Assembly (NCBI GenBank): GCA_016081115.2
Contig: JABTTQ020003407.1
Span: 186,001-250,000 of the forward strand
Reading direction: 5' to 3'
Source of the DNA: Rehmannia glutinosa
Taxonomy: Eukaryota > Streptophyta > Magnoliopsida > Lamiales > Orobanchaceae
Length of the DNA: 64,000 nucleotides
Below the pieces are notes generated by a model. The model saw nothing but the letters and a program-made list of their open reading frames with translations. It made no database searches and was not told the DNA's origin. The translations under genes and the position numbers were made by a program. Below are positions 1-10,239 of this stretch, piece by piece. Numbering within the stretch: the stretch's first letter is position 1; each line of letters begins with the position of its first letter.

Positions 1-1139
1 TCCACTAATCATGTCACTACACTTAAGGGCACACTATGGATCATTGATACTGGAGCAACAGATCACACGGTCTGTTCTCCATCTTTTTTCACTGCACCGC
101 CATTGGCTTATCACTCTCACATTAATCTTCCTAATGGCACTAAAGCTGAAGTTATCGTCAAAGGAACAGTGCACCTCACCCCCACCATCACCGTATTCGA
201 TGTCTTATGCATCCCTTCATTTCATTTCAATTTAATCTCCATCAGTAAACTAACTCAAGCTTCTTCTTCTTGTATCATCTTTCTCAATATAATGATGTTT
301 GCTATCTTCAGTCCTCTCTTCGAGGATGAAGATTGGACTAGCTAAACTCCATCAAGGTTTATATCTCTTCCAGCCCAGGCCTCTTCAGTCCACAAACTCT
401 CTATTCGTTCAACGTCTTACTTGTCAAGCTATGGATGACTCTCTTTGGCATCTTAGATTAGGTCATCCATCTCATCAAAGGCTTCAGCTCATTAGACAAA
501 TTGATCCTAATGTAATCCATAGATATCAAAGGGATTGTAATATTTATCATCTTTCTAAACAAAAGAAGCTTTCGTTTAATTCCAACACTTATGTTTCTTT
601 ATCACCATTTGATTTAGTGCATTGTGACATATGGGGGCCTCATTCCACTCTCACTCTACAAGGTCATAAATACTTCTTAACCATAGTAGACGATCATAGT
701 CGAATAACCTGGGTGTACCTCATAAAACTAAAATTAGAAACTAAACAAATTCTCCAAAACCATATCACACTTCTTCAAAATCAACTTCAATTTTCTGTTA
801 AACAAATAAGAACAGACAATGGCCTTGAGTTCCACATGCCTGAATTTTATGCTTCCAAAGGCATTTTTCCATCAAAAATCATGTCCCTATACCCCACAAC
901 AAAACAGAATTGTGGAACGGAAGCATCAACACATCTTTAATGTTGCCCACGCACTCATGTTTCAATCTTCTTTACCTCCACAATTTTGGGGAGATTCTAT
1001 TCTTACTGCGGTTTATTTAATAAATAGACTCCCAACTCCATACCTTGCAAATAAAAGCCCATTTGAAATCCTTTTCAAGACTGTCCCCACATACTCACAT
1101 CTCACTCTATGTTATGTCTCCACTCATTCACCACATTGA
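1..1139 (+). pseudogene. Copia protease and integrase region
   Basis: Frame 1 opens with a retroviral-type aspartic protease site, W-I-I-D-T-G-A-T (Asp-Thr-Gly at bases 46-54). Integrase follows: a zinc-binding segment beginning WHLRLGH near 450, where the second C-x2-C cysteine appears replaced by His (CNIYH), then the catalytic core with Asp in HCDIWGP (about 625), Asp in IRTDNG (about 815) and Glu in IVERKH (about 915). The reading frame changes between the second Asp and the Glu, near 880, so the core is split between two frames. These proteins cut the polyprotein and insert cDNA; this copy cannot make a functional version. Confidence 0.85.
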
Positions 1140-1679
1140 ACCAAATTTGGCCCTAGGGCCCAACCATACATTTTTTTGGGGTACCCCATGGAGATAAAAG
1201 GATACAAAGTCCTTCATATCACCACATTCAATATAACGGTTTCAAAGAATGTTCATGTTTATTGAAAACATCTTCCCATTTGCACAATCTACTGCTCGTA
1301 ATTCATACCCCTCAGCATCATCTCACGATAATTTCACTGATCTTGTTTTACCTCCACCTCTTCTCGGACATCCCAGTCTTTCCTTTTCTACCAACAGATT
1401 CTCCTACTAACTCTGCTGATAGTGACTTTCGCAATGATACTCATATCTCAGGTACTGACTCATCCATCCCACACTCATCTTCTATTTCTCCTCCATTATC
1501 TCCCGATCTTCCTGCTTCCTCTAAAAATCTCTCTCAGCGCCTTCATAGAATTCGACAGACCACCCTCCTACCTCCAGGATTACCACTGTAATCTTTTAAA
1601 ACCAATATCTTCTTCTCATAATATGCATTCTACCTCTCATCCTTTAGGTAATTTCCTTACCTACTTTTGTCTCTCCACT

Positions 1680-2560
1680 CTATACAAATCTTTTGCCTTG
1701 GCAATTTTAGTTGCTCAAGATCCTATTCATTACCATGAGGCAGTTCAGTTTTCTCACTGGAGAGAAGCCATAGCTAATGAATTAGGTGCTTTGGTTGAAA
1801 ATCAAACTTGGACTCTCACTACCTTACCTCCTGGCCATCGTGTGATTAGTTGTAAATACGTTTTCAAGACAAAGTATAAGCCAGATGGGACAGTTGATAA
1901 CTACAATGCTTGATTAGTTGCTAAGGACTACACTTAATAAGAAGGCTTTGATTATCAAGAAACATTTAGCCCGGTGGTTAAGATTATTATTGTACATCGC
2001 TTAATGTCTATTGCTACCATGAACAATTGGCATATACACCATCTTGACGTTCATAATACTTTTCTCATTGGGATCTTTATGAAACTATTTACATGAGAGT
2101 TCCACAGGGCCTTCTCATTGAGGAGAAGATAGATCGTTCGGGAAATTTGGTATTTAGAATTCAAAAATCTCTTTACGGATTGAAATAAGCTTCGAGACAA
2201 TAGAATTTCAAGCTCACTACTTTCTTGATTAGCATTGGTTTCAAACAATCAAAGTCGAATAATTCATTATTTACTTGGTCCAATTCTGAAGGATTTGTTG
2301 CATTACTTGTCTATGTGGATGATATTTTAATTAGGAGCTCCAATTTTGAACTGATCACGGAAATTAAATCTCATCTTCAAAATCAGTTTAAGAATAGAGA
2401 CTTGGGCATTATAAGATATTTTCTTGGATTGAAAATTGCTAGGACCTCCGAAGGTTTACAAATCTGCTAGAGGAAGGATACTCTCGATATTTTGGAAGAT
2501 GTCGGATTGTTAGGGTGCAAGCCTCTCGAAACACCTATTGAGATGAACCACCAATTCACA
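1680..2560 (+). pseudogene. Copia reverse transcriptase, N-terminal and palm region
   Basis: The RT start is recognisable from about 1725 (HYHEAVQFSHWREAI, then NQTWTLTTLPPGH and KYVFKTKYKPDGT). Stops and frameshifts follow from 1911 to 2220. The catalytic palm motif YVDD lies at about 2313-2324 in a short open stretch (2225-2470) that also holds YFLGLKIARTSEG. The region between integrase and RT (1140-1680) has no recognisable domain, as is usual for the Copia linker. Non-functional. Confidence 0.8.
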
Positions 2561-2562
2561 AA

Positions 2563-3235
2563 ATGCTCGATCCCCTTAGTTCAGATCCTACAAGCTACAG
2601 ACGTCTGATCGGAAGGCTTATATATTTATCAGTCACTCGACCGGACATCACATATGGTGTTCATTTTTTAAGCCAATTCATGGATAAACCCACTCAGGCA
2701 CATTTGCATGATGCTTATCGTATATTGAGGTACTTAAAGGGTACCATTGGGCAAGATCTTCTCTATTCCTCAAATCCTGATATGCATTTAAAAGGATATT
2801 GTGATTCTGATTGGACTTCTTGTCCAAACACAAGAAGATCGACTACTAGATTTTGCATTTTCATTGGAAATTCATTGATTTCATGGCGTTCTAAGAAGCA
2901 ACCTACCGCCTTAAGATCATTAGCAGAGGCAGATTATAGAGCCCTCGCCCAGGCCAGTTGCGAAGTCGTTTGGTTATCTTATTTATTGAAAGATTTTTGT
3001 ATTCCGTCCATCAAACCAGCTCTTCTTTATTTTGACAACCAATCTGCGATTCATTTAACGAAGAATCCAATCTTGCAGGAATGGACCAAGCATGTTGAAT
3101 TGGATTTCCATTTTTTCGAGAAAGAGTTTCATCAGGAGTTATTGAATTAGTTCGTGTTAGCTCACGATTTCAGGTAGCTGGTCTTCTTACAAAGGCTTTG
3201 ACTAGTTCTGCTTTTCATTTCTTATTGTCCAAGAT
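2563..3235 (+). pseudogene. Copia RT C-terminus and RNase H
   Basis: An open stretch of about 195 codons carries the conserved Copia RT tail (YRRLIGRLIYLSVTRPDI, then RILRYLKGT) and the RNase H domain: Asp in GYCDSDW, Glu in LAEADYRAL and Asp in LYFDNQSAI. A frameshift near 3140 moves the final conserved block (GLLTKALTSSAFHFLLSK) into another frame. RNase H removes the RNA template during reverse transcription. This is the best preserved segment of the element. Confidence 0.85.
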
Positions 3236-3272
3236 GAGAATAATTACTATTTACTCCCATCTTGAGGAGGAG

Positions 3273-3589
3273 TATCAGAGATTAATCAACAAACAAGATG
3301 AAAAGAAAGAGGATATTCACAAGGGAGCACTGTATCGTGATACAGAGGACACCTTGGATCACCATGCTGTAGGGAATATTTTCACTGATGCAACAAACTC
3401 ACACACACTCACACTTATGCAGCATAACAAACTCTCTAGATAATGATTGATTTGGTTATTCCTTGTTTTTGTTGTTTTTTGTATTACCGAATGTATATAT
3501 ATTAGGGGCTCAATACATTGTAATCAATTAATCAAGATAATATACTAAAACCAGAGATATTTTCTCTTCATTTTTTCTCTGCAACTTCA
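3273..3589 (+). repeat. Probable 3' LTR of the Copia element
   Basis: It follows a purine-rich tract (CTTGAGGAGGAG, 3261-3272) of the type that primes plus-strand synthesis directly before a Copia LTR. It starts TATCAGAG, probably a decayed TGTCAGAG, and contains a TATA-like stretch (TATATATA near 3493) and terminal CA candidates near 3589. The 5' LTR lies outside the window, so the limits rest on motif position only. Confidence 0.5.
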
Positions 3590-4070
3590 ATGGAGGTCTT
3601 CTTCATCTATTCCTTTTTATATGCTTTCATTTATTTACTTCTTGATAATCTTTTCTTTCTTTCTTTCTTTGTTTTTGGACTGAAAACAGCGATGCTAAAA
3701 CTATCTTTTGTTCAAACTTTTATTTTATCTTTATAATTCAGCTGAAAATAATTCATTCGTATTTATTTCAGCCCTGCTTTAACAAGGAAACAAATCTATT
3801 GTCTTCCGAATAAAACTAGTTCCGTGTTTTAATAACCATTTAATATGGGTACTTAAAATGCAAAAAAAAAAAAAAATAGTTCGCCATCACTGTATTCACT
3901 TACAATATTAAAACCCTTGGTTCTTAAGTTTTAATAATCCTATTATTTTAATAATTTGCCTAAGAATTGTCACATTTTTTTTAAGAGATTAGTATCACCA
4001 CGGGTACAAATATGGGATGAATATTATAATCAAGCCTTTTTTATTCAAAGGTGAAAACAAGCACACACAA
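3590..4070. other. Intergenic, no gene seen
   Basis: AT-rich spacer between the Copia LTR and the sulfotransferase. It holds a short CTTT microsatellite (about 3653-3670) and an A14 run (about 3862-3875). No coding or structured element recognised. Confidence 0.7.
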
Positions 4071-5039
4071 TTAAAGAAAGAGGCCAAAGGGTTCAAGCTT
4101 GATGCGACATATTTGGTTGATCTGTTCTTCCATCTCAGGTGTCAAATAGTTCTTCCAATCCCCAACCTCACCTTTCCTGAAAAAAGATTTATTTTGTATA
4201 ATAGTAAAAACAGATTCACTCTTGTTTACTTACATATTCTTTAGCCTCTCCAAACGGCACCTTCGTAGAACCTCATAAACTTCCTTTTCATCTGCAAAAG
4301 GCCTCCCCAAGAATTCAGCAATTTTGGATACATATTGCTTTGGATCACTTTTCAGCTCCTCATACTTGATGAATAATATTTTTTGAGGCCTTTTTTGGCT
4401 CTCTTGCCAGTACTCCACCACATGTTCGAAGAAAGGCCCATACAGGTGGACCCCCGAACAGAAAATATCCAATGCCTTTTCTAGTGGAATTGGGTCTTGA
4501 TTTGGTTTGAAAACAGAATTGAAAAAATGCCACATTGAGATCAGAGTGTCCTTTGGGTTCCGGGCAATGTACACAATTTTGCACGCAGAATTCTTGACAG
4601 AATCCGGAAGCACGGCGTATGACAGATGCGTGTGGAGAAGACGAGGAGTTGATGCGTCGTAGATGTCGAACGGTGGGGTCTTAGTTGCATAAATTGTGCC
4701 TTCTATAGTAGGAATATGGAAATGAGGATTTCCTGTGGTTAAAATATCGTCAAGTTCATGAGAATTTTGGTGACTTCTCTTTTGCATGATGCAAAGGGTG
4801 AGCGCTTTGAGCCAAGTGGTCCCTGTTTTCATGGTTGAAGCGAGGAGAACGTCGTCATCACGAGCCTGGAAGGTTGATCTGAAGGTGATGGCGGGCTCGA
4901 TCAAAGGGGTTAGAAACCAAAAGCCTTCCCATTGGCAGATTTCCTTGGCTTCCCAGAAACACGCTTTTGGTAGCTCGTTTAGCAACTTTTCAACATTGTC
5001 AGGTTTTGGGGAATGGGATAAGTTTTGAATGGTGGACAT
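4071..5039 (-). pseudogene. Cytosolic sulfotransferase (plant SOT family), nonsense-disrupted
   Basis: Plant SOTs transfer sulfate from PAPS to flavonoids, hormones, glucosinolates and similar acceptors in the cytosol. The frame from the ATG at 5039 carries the 5'-phosphosulfate loop (KTGTTWLKAL, about residue 70; the usual Pro before Lys is Met here), a catalytic-type His (LLHTHL), the 3'-phosphate site (VYIARNPKDTLISMWHF) and YEELKSDP. It meets TAA at 4230-4232, codon 270. The same frame then continues with unmistakable SOT sequence (VNKSES, FFRKGEVGDWKNYLTPEM) to a normal stop at 4071-4073. Total about 322 codons, the usual family length, so one nonsense change, probably Glu to stop, separates the halves. 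The substrate cannot be inferred. Plant SOT genes are commonly intronless, which fits a single uninterrupted frame. Confidence 0.93.
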
Positions 5040-5105
5040 TGGAGGTATTAAGAGACCTTACTAGCTATAAGATTTTTGAGGTTTTGAAGGTTAAGGGCAA
5101 GGCTT

Positions 5106-5113
5106 TATTTATA
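5106..5113 (-). promoter_or_regulatory. TATA box of the sulfotransferase
   Basis: TATAAATA on the minus strand, 67 bp before the ATG at 5039. That spacing gives a 5' UTR of roughly 35-40 bases, normal for a plant gene. Confidence 0.6.
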
Positions 5114-5497
5114 GTGGTTCAAGATTTGAGGAGATAAGTATTTTCAAGATGCAAAATTTACTATAGTTTTAAAAAATAGTAAAACGTAAAAAATGACATA
5201 TCCACAATTTTGAAAAAGAAAAAAATATATTATTTTGGGATGATTGGAAAAAGAAAATAAAAGTAAAAGATAAGAGGGTATTCAAACTACGATTGCTTAT
5301 TAAAAAATGCATTTTCGTTCCCATAGATAATCTTTTACCCAAAATGTGAATGTTTATGAATATATTCAGAAAATACACTATTCATTTTTTTTCTCCAACA
5401 AATAACTTCTACTCATTTTCCAAAATACTCATCAAAATAAATCCCACATTATTCCAAAATTTATACTATTCGCTCACTCGCATATTTCTAACTTCTA
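5114..5497. other. Sulfotransferase upstream region, no gene
   Basis: AT-rich sequence upstream of the sulfotransferase promoter. No open frame with recognisable homology and no clear regulatory motif. Confidence 0.6.
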
Positions 5498-5669
5498 ACT
5501 GGCGGATCTAGGGGTTAACCTACGGCCCGCTTCTTTTAAAAAAAATATTAGTAAGAAATTTTTTAAAAACAATTAGTTAGAATTTATATGATTTTTCTTG
5601 AGTTTTATTCTGCCCAACCCATTTTCCTGTATTGGCTGACCCTATTATCATTTCCTAGCTCCGCCATTG
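5498..5669. mobile_element. Degenerate hAT-like (Tip100-type) remnant
   Basis: The left end reads TGGCGGATCTAGG (from 5500) and the right end, read inward on the minus strand, CAATGGCGGAGCTAGG. The two ends are imperfect inverted repeats resembling the CAGTGGCGGATCC ends of the element at 7226-8035. No target duplication could be matched, so limits are approximate. Confidence 0.45.
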
Positions 5670-5900
5670 TTAATATCAGTTATACTTAATTATTATTTAA
5701 TTATTGTTTATATCAAATCAACTTTTACCATTACATTTTGATCTCATACTCAATCACACTATCCAAAATTATTTTTTTACTTTCAAAAGATTTTGTCATC
5801 ACTATTATCTATCAAAAAAAAAAAATTCAAAATGAAAGGTTATCCAATCCCGTCCTCAGTATTCCAAACTAAGGATTCCATTGGCACAAAGTGTTGAAAG

Positions 5901-6151
5901 TAGAGTTGGCCATGGGCTGGGCCAAGTCGGGCCGCAAAAAATGTCTGGCCCAACCTAACCCATACATATACTTTATGTAGAAAAAATTCGTGCCGATCCG
6001 AAAAAGTCGGGCTAGCCCGGCCTGCGGGCCATCCGGTCTGGGCCAAATAGGCTTGGCTTTTTCCGAGCCTAAAAAATGCATCCCAATTGGTCCAAACCTG
6101 ACGGATTTGGTGAAATTTGGCCGTGGGCCGCGCTTGATTTTGCCAGCACTA
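5901..6151. mobile_element. 251-bp non-autonomous hAT element with 8-bp TSD
   Basis: Perfect 8-bp duplications GTTGAAAG flank it (5893-5900 and 6152-6159). The ends are TAGAGTTGGC and, on the opposite strand, TAGTGCTGGC, matching the TAG-N-G-N-TGGC type of hAT terminal repeat. The interior is rich in GGGCC/GGCCC words (for example GGGCTAGCCCGGCC near 6009). It has no coding capacity. The 8-bp duplication and the ends together support hAT. Confidence 0.85.
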
Positions 6152-6159
6152 GTTGAAAG

Positions 6160-7217
6160 TAGTAGTCAATGCCATATTATTACTTTAATTTAAATAATAC
6201 TATTAAAAAAACATTAAGAGAAATGGATTTTTATTAATGAAACGATCCAAAAAAATCTATTTAAGCATTGAACTGGGAAAAAACAATGATATCATTCAAT
6301 TTGATTTGACAATTGACTAAATCATCTAATTGTAAGTAAATATTTAATTGGTTTTAATTGAGTGGACTGTGCAGCCTCCCCTATGTGTATTCTATGTAGT
6401 CGCCTTTCCATTTATTGTTTAGGTGCTCCGGCATTCTGTTTACCCTTCAGGTTCAAAATATCCATTAATTCTTCAATTTTTTTATTTTTTTTCTTTCTTT
6501 TTTTTTTTTAAAGAAAACCTATGCAAAAGTTACTTTTTTCCCTATATTATTTTCGAATTCTACGAGTAAGAAACATAACGAATGGGTCTTTATATGATTG
6601 TTTCCTACTTTCATTTGGGTAGTTCAAATTTATTTGTGTCAATAATGATTAATATTAATAAATTTAGACTTTTAATAAATAAATAAAAACATTTTCTTGA
6701 ATTTAATCTCTAGAAGTCTCATGGTACGTATTCCTGAACTCTAATAAATAAATAAATTCAAACTTTTAATAACAACCTTTGATAGCTCTTATTCTTAAAG
6801 ACCCTTTTATTTCTCGTATGAGGTTCCATAAAGCGGGAATGTAGTCTAACAAACCTGAACTCTAATTAGATATGGACGATTAATATTGGCTATTCTCCGA
6901 TTTAATATGTTTTAATTTTCTTTCTGCGCCTAACCTACTTTATAGAGGAAATAAATCAATAATTACCAAAGTAGGAAAAGACAACAGAGCCTTTAAGAGA
7001 TCTTAGCACATTGTTTTAATTTAAGCTTTGCATTCATGGTGTTATATAAGTGGAAAAGTTAAGGAAGAGATAAGGATTGCCACGACTTTTTGGGCCATGG
7101 CCCCAAAAAACTTTATATATACAAAATACAAATAAATATTTTATATACCTATACTTTGGATAATTTAACAAGAACTTACAAATTAATATATTTTGATTAA
7201 ATAAAACAATAAATAGA
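6160..7217. other. Intergenic, no gene seen
   Basis: AT-rich with a T-rich low-complexity run at about 6477-6511. Repeated AATAAATAAATA stretches occur near 6670 and 6745. No gene, RNA or transposon end recognised. Confidence 0.6.
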
Positions 7218-7225
7218 CATTCAAA

Positions 7226-8035
7226 CAGTGGCGGATCCAAAAAATTAAAAATGAGGGTACAATAGATATTTTAAAAGAAAATATGCGCATAAACAGTATT
7301 TAGTACTTAAGTTGTACAACCCAAAATATTGAAATAAACAGAAAATACACATTATTAAAAATATAAATTACAATTGGGTTCTATGCGTCTTCATTTTTTG
7401 AAAGCGGTCTATGATACGATCATCTTAAACTTGTAAACAATAAGAATACAACTATGTAATAAAATAACTCCAATTCTTGATAAATCCACAATTACAATCA
7501 TAATCCACAAATCCTAATTGATATTTCATTAACAACTAACTTCATACTAAACCCAATAACAAATCACTCAACAATTAAATTCAAATGATAAAACATAATT
7601 GTTTTTTTTTTCACAACATCAAAACAAAGTCATTTACATTCAATATAAATACAGTGCAAAATTGAGATCATTTCATTCATTTTTATTCCATTGACGCAAT
7701 AAGTTCAGTTATCTTGTTAATTGATTTCTTGATTCCTACTTCAAATCATTAACTTATTTGTGTTTAGTTTATATTTTATTTAAATGATAAATATTAATTA
7801 AGCTAATTAAAATATTAAACCAGATTACAGTTTATTGGATTTGTGGAAAGAAAATGTGGGAGATTGTGTCAAAAGTAAGTAAGATATTTTTACTTTTATG
7901 AATTTTAATTGTTAAAATATGATTTTAAGGGGGTACAAATATATTATTAATATTATTGTTTAAGCAATTGTTTTTTTAAAATTGGGGGTACAACTTACAG
8001 TTGTACCCCCAAGTAACCAAGTGGATCCGCCACTG
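7226..8035. mobile_element. 810-bp non-autonomous hAT (Tip100-like) element with 8-bp TSD
   Basis: Perfect 8-bp duplications CATTCAAA flank it (7218-7225 and 8036-8043). The terminal inverted repeat is CAGTGGCGGATCC at both ends, the type known from Tip100-like hAT elements. Next to the right end lies a perfect 12-bp inverted repeat (7984-8010, arms GGGGGTACAACT and AGTTGTACCCCC), and the left end carries a related GAGGGTACAA. There is no transposase; it would need enzyme supplied in trans. Confidence 0.88.
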
Positions 8036-8365
8036 CATTCAAATATGTTTGAACTGGTAACAACTTAATAGTAATTCAACGTTCCGAATCTGCAAAAACA
8101 TAGCATTTTCCTCCATTTTCTTTCATACAAAATGGGAAAATATTAAGAATGGCCCAATTTTAAAGCCTACATAAGATATCGTCAAATTTTAACGATGTAT
8201 GCACAAGAACACCATGACAAGGTAACATATTGGAACAATTAATATGTTGAAAAAGAAATCGCAGGAGTCGATAGAGAAATCTTGAGATCATACGATAAAC
8301 AAGCAGATATTATCTTAGTTTCCTTACAGTAAATCAGATATTATATGTCGATCTTATGAATCATC

Positions 8366-8593
8366 ATGAAGCAGCCCATCAAAATCATGAATCCTGATGG
8401 GATGCCAGAATGGAACGAGATACCTCCAGACACATCTAAGTTCTCAAAAGATTTTAGAGAAGTCCAGAAGACGGTGCAAAATTATGGCAACCGCCATAAT
8501 CATATACCTACACAAGTACATCAGATCCAAAATCAGATGGAGAAGCTGGTGAAATATCAGAAGGAGACTCTTCAAATCCTTCATGATATTTAG
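8366..8593 (+). pseudogene. N-terminal pararetroviral ORF fragment, possible coiled coil
   Basis: A 75-codon open stretch with a Gln-rich, heptad-like second half (VHQIQNQMEKLVKYQK). Coding-like sequence continues past its stop in the same neighbourhood to about 8770. By position it could be a virion-associated or N-terminal coat polyprotein segment. I do not recognise a specific family. Short coding-like stretches upstream (8195-8330) may be part of the same gene. Confidence 0.4.
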
Positions 8594-8862
8594 AAATGAG
8601 TCAAGAATCTGGAGGATAGACCAAGTTCATCCGGAGGGAAGAAACGTATTGATTTCAGAACAGTACCCTATTTACACCAAAATGGGAAACCGACTGAAGT
8701 TGTACGACGCATGACAGAAGATGAAAAGCTCCTTACTATCATCAAAGAAAAATCCATCATAAACTAAAAAAGTGATGGAGAAGATTAGTCTTAAAGATCT
8801 ACATGACCTTGCAGAATTTTTCGCAAGATTAGGAATTGTAAATTTAAAGATGAACGCATGAG

Positions 8863-10090
8863 ATGAATTATCTTTGGTTATTCGTGACCAACATCAAAGA
8901 CCACATCCACCACCACCACTTGATCCCAACTTTGCAGAAAGTACATGTTCACATCATGGAGATGAACCAATGTCGCACGCTGGTGATTTCACTACAAGAG
9001 GAGATACTATTGTTTCAGGATCTTGACAACGTTCCAAAAAGCCAAATCTTTATAATATGTTTTATGACAAATCGCAACTCGATCCGATACATCTATATGA
9101 ATTGATGTTAAATCTGGATGTCCCAGATTTAAAAAATCTAGAAGTCCTTATTGATGATTGGGCATCGACTATGAAGATTGCAGCAGGTACCCTCGATCTT
9201 ACAAAGGACGGACTCATCTTACTCCATGAGATGAGTCTTGAAGGATCTGTAAAGATTGCATGGGATATGAGTGGATCAGAAATGAAAAGCAGCGTCACAA
9301 CTGGAGAGTCATTGAAACGAATTGTCGATAATATGGCAAAATTATTTAAAATCCATTTTATCGGCACATGCTATTTTGAGAAATTGGAAGAAGAAAAAAT
9401 AAAAAGATATAAACAAGCCCTCTAATGCCTCGAGTTACATGATTTGTCATATTGATGAATATATCAAGTTGTTCACCGATTACCGATGGAAGTCCAAGGT
9501 GGAAGATAAAAAAGATTCGCAATTATTCTTTGTGAAGATACCAAGTCCCTAGAGAGAAATGCTTATCAGAGAATATAAGAATGCAGCTGATTTAAATACA
9601 GTGGACAGAAGAATGTTTTTCCTAAAGGCCAAGTTATCTGAATGGTGCCAACATGCAACACTTTACATGAACTATAATAGACTACGTGGAATTAATAAAA
9701 CGGTTCCTTTATATTGAGAAGATGATTACATCCCAACAGTTGTGGGAGGTCAACCACAGAGGCATAAGAAAAAGAAACATAGAAGCCATCCATACAGCCG
9801 TGGAAGTAGCAGCAAAAGCAGTAGGTCTTCATGGAAACCTAGAAGGTTTTAGTCAAAACAAAAAGTCCAAAGTTATAAATCAGGGCAAAGACTAACACCA
9901 AGCAGGAGTAGAACCTCTTCATCAGGTTCTAATCAAGAAAGTACCAGCAGGACCCTGGGAAGAATAACTTTCAGCCGAGCTCACACTAGAGCTAATGAAA
10001 GTTTTAAAGATTGTAATTGTTGGACATGCGGAGCAAGAGGACATATCTCGATTGGTTACCCATTACAGGTTTGAAGCTAACCTGCATTCG
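8863..10090 (+). pseudogene. Coat protein region with zinc finger (caulimovirid type)
   Basis: The best preserved part is an open segment at 9057-9425 (start of the core, LYELMLNLDVPDLKN). After a stop at 9423 it continues with SSYMICHIDEYIKLFTDYRW and LFFVKIPSP. A strongly basic Lys/Arg/Ser tract lies at about 9755-9850, followed by a C-x2-C-x4-H zinc finger (10018-10059). The last Cys of the finger is replaced by Tyr. Basic tract plus zinc finger is the usual C-terminus of caulimovirid coat proteins, where it binds nucleic acid. Stops and frameshifts occur throughout; non-functional. Confidence 0.7.
10018..10059 (+). other. CCHC-type zinc finger missing its last Cys
   Basis: The frame reads C-W-T-C-G-A-R-G-H-I-S-I-G-Y: spacing C-x2-C-x4-H-x4 with Tyr where Cys is expected. 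A single G-to-A change (TGC to TAC) would explain it. Confidence 0.7.
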
Positions 10091-10239
10091 CGAGAAGGTT
10101 GTCTATTATCAAGATTTGATCCAGGTGTATCAATTTGAGGATCTATCCTTAGATGAAAGCATCTATGAAGAAGAGATATATTCTGACGATGCAAGTGAAT
10201 CTAGTTTAGAATCAGAGTGAGGAAGAAATTCTTCAACAG

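Larger units (their letters stand above)
1..3589 (+). mobile_element. Ty1/copia retrotransposon, 3' part, degenerate
   Basis: The window opens inside a Copia polyprotein gene and runs through protease, integrase, RT and RNase H to a probable 3' LTR. Domain order PR-INT-RT-RH is that of Ty1/copia. The 5' LTR, primer binding site and gag lie outside the window. Several frameshifts and stops interrupt the pol frame, so this is a dead copy. Elements with TSDs elsewhere in the window are clearly better preserved, which suggests that this one is older. Confidence 0.9.

Noticed and set aside
4177..4233. Genuine ancestral intron in the sulfotransferase
   Set aside because: The bases between donor and acceptor encode expected family sequence in frame (V-N-K...S-F-F-R), so they are coding in origin. 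The splice sites are reported only as a possible new event.
5840..6193. Open frames of 67-70 codons on both strands
   Set aside because: They come from the GGGCC-rich non-autonomous hAT element and have no homology.
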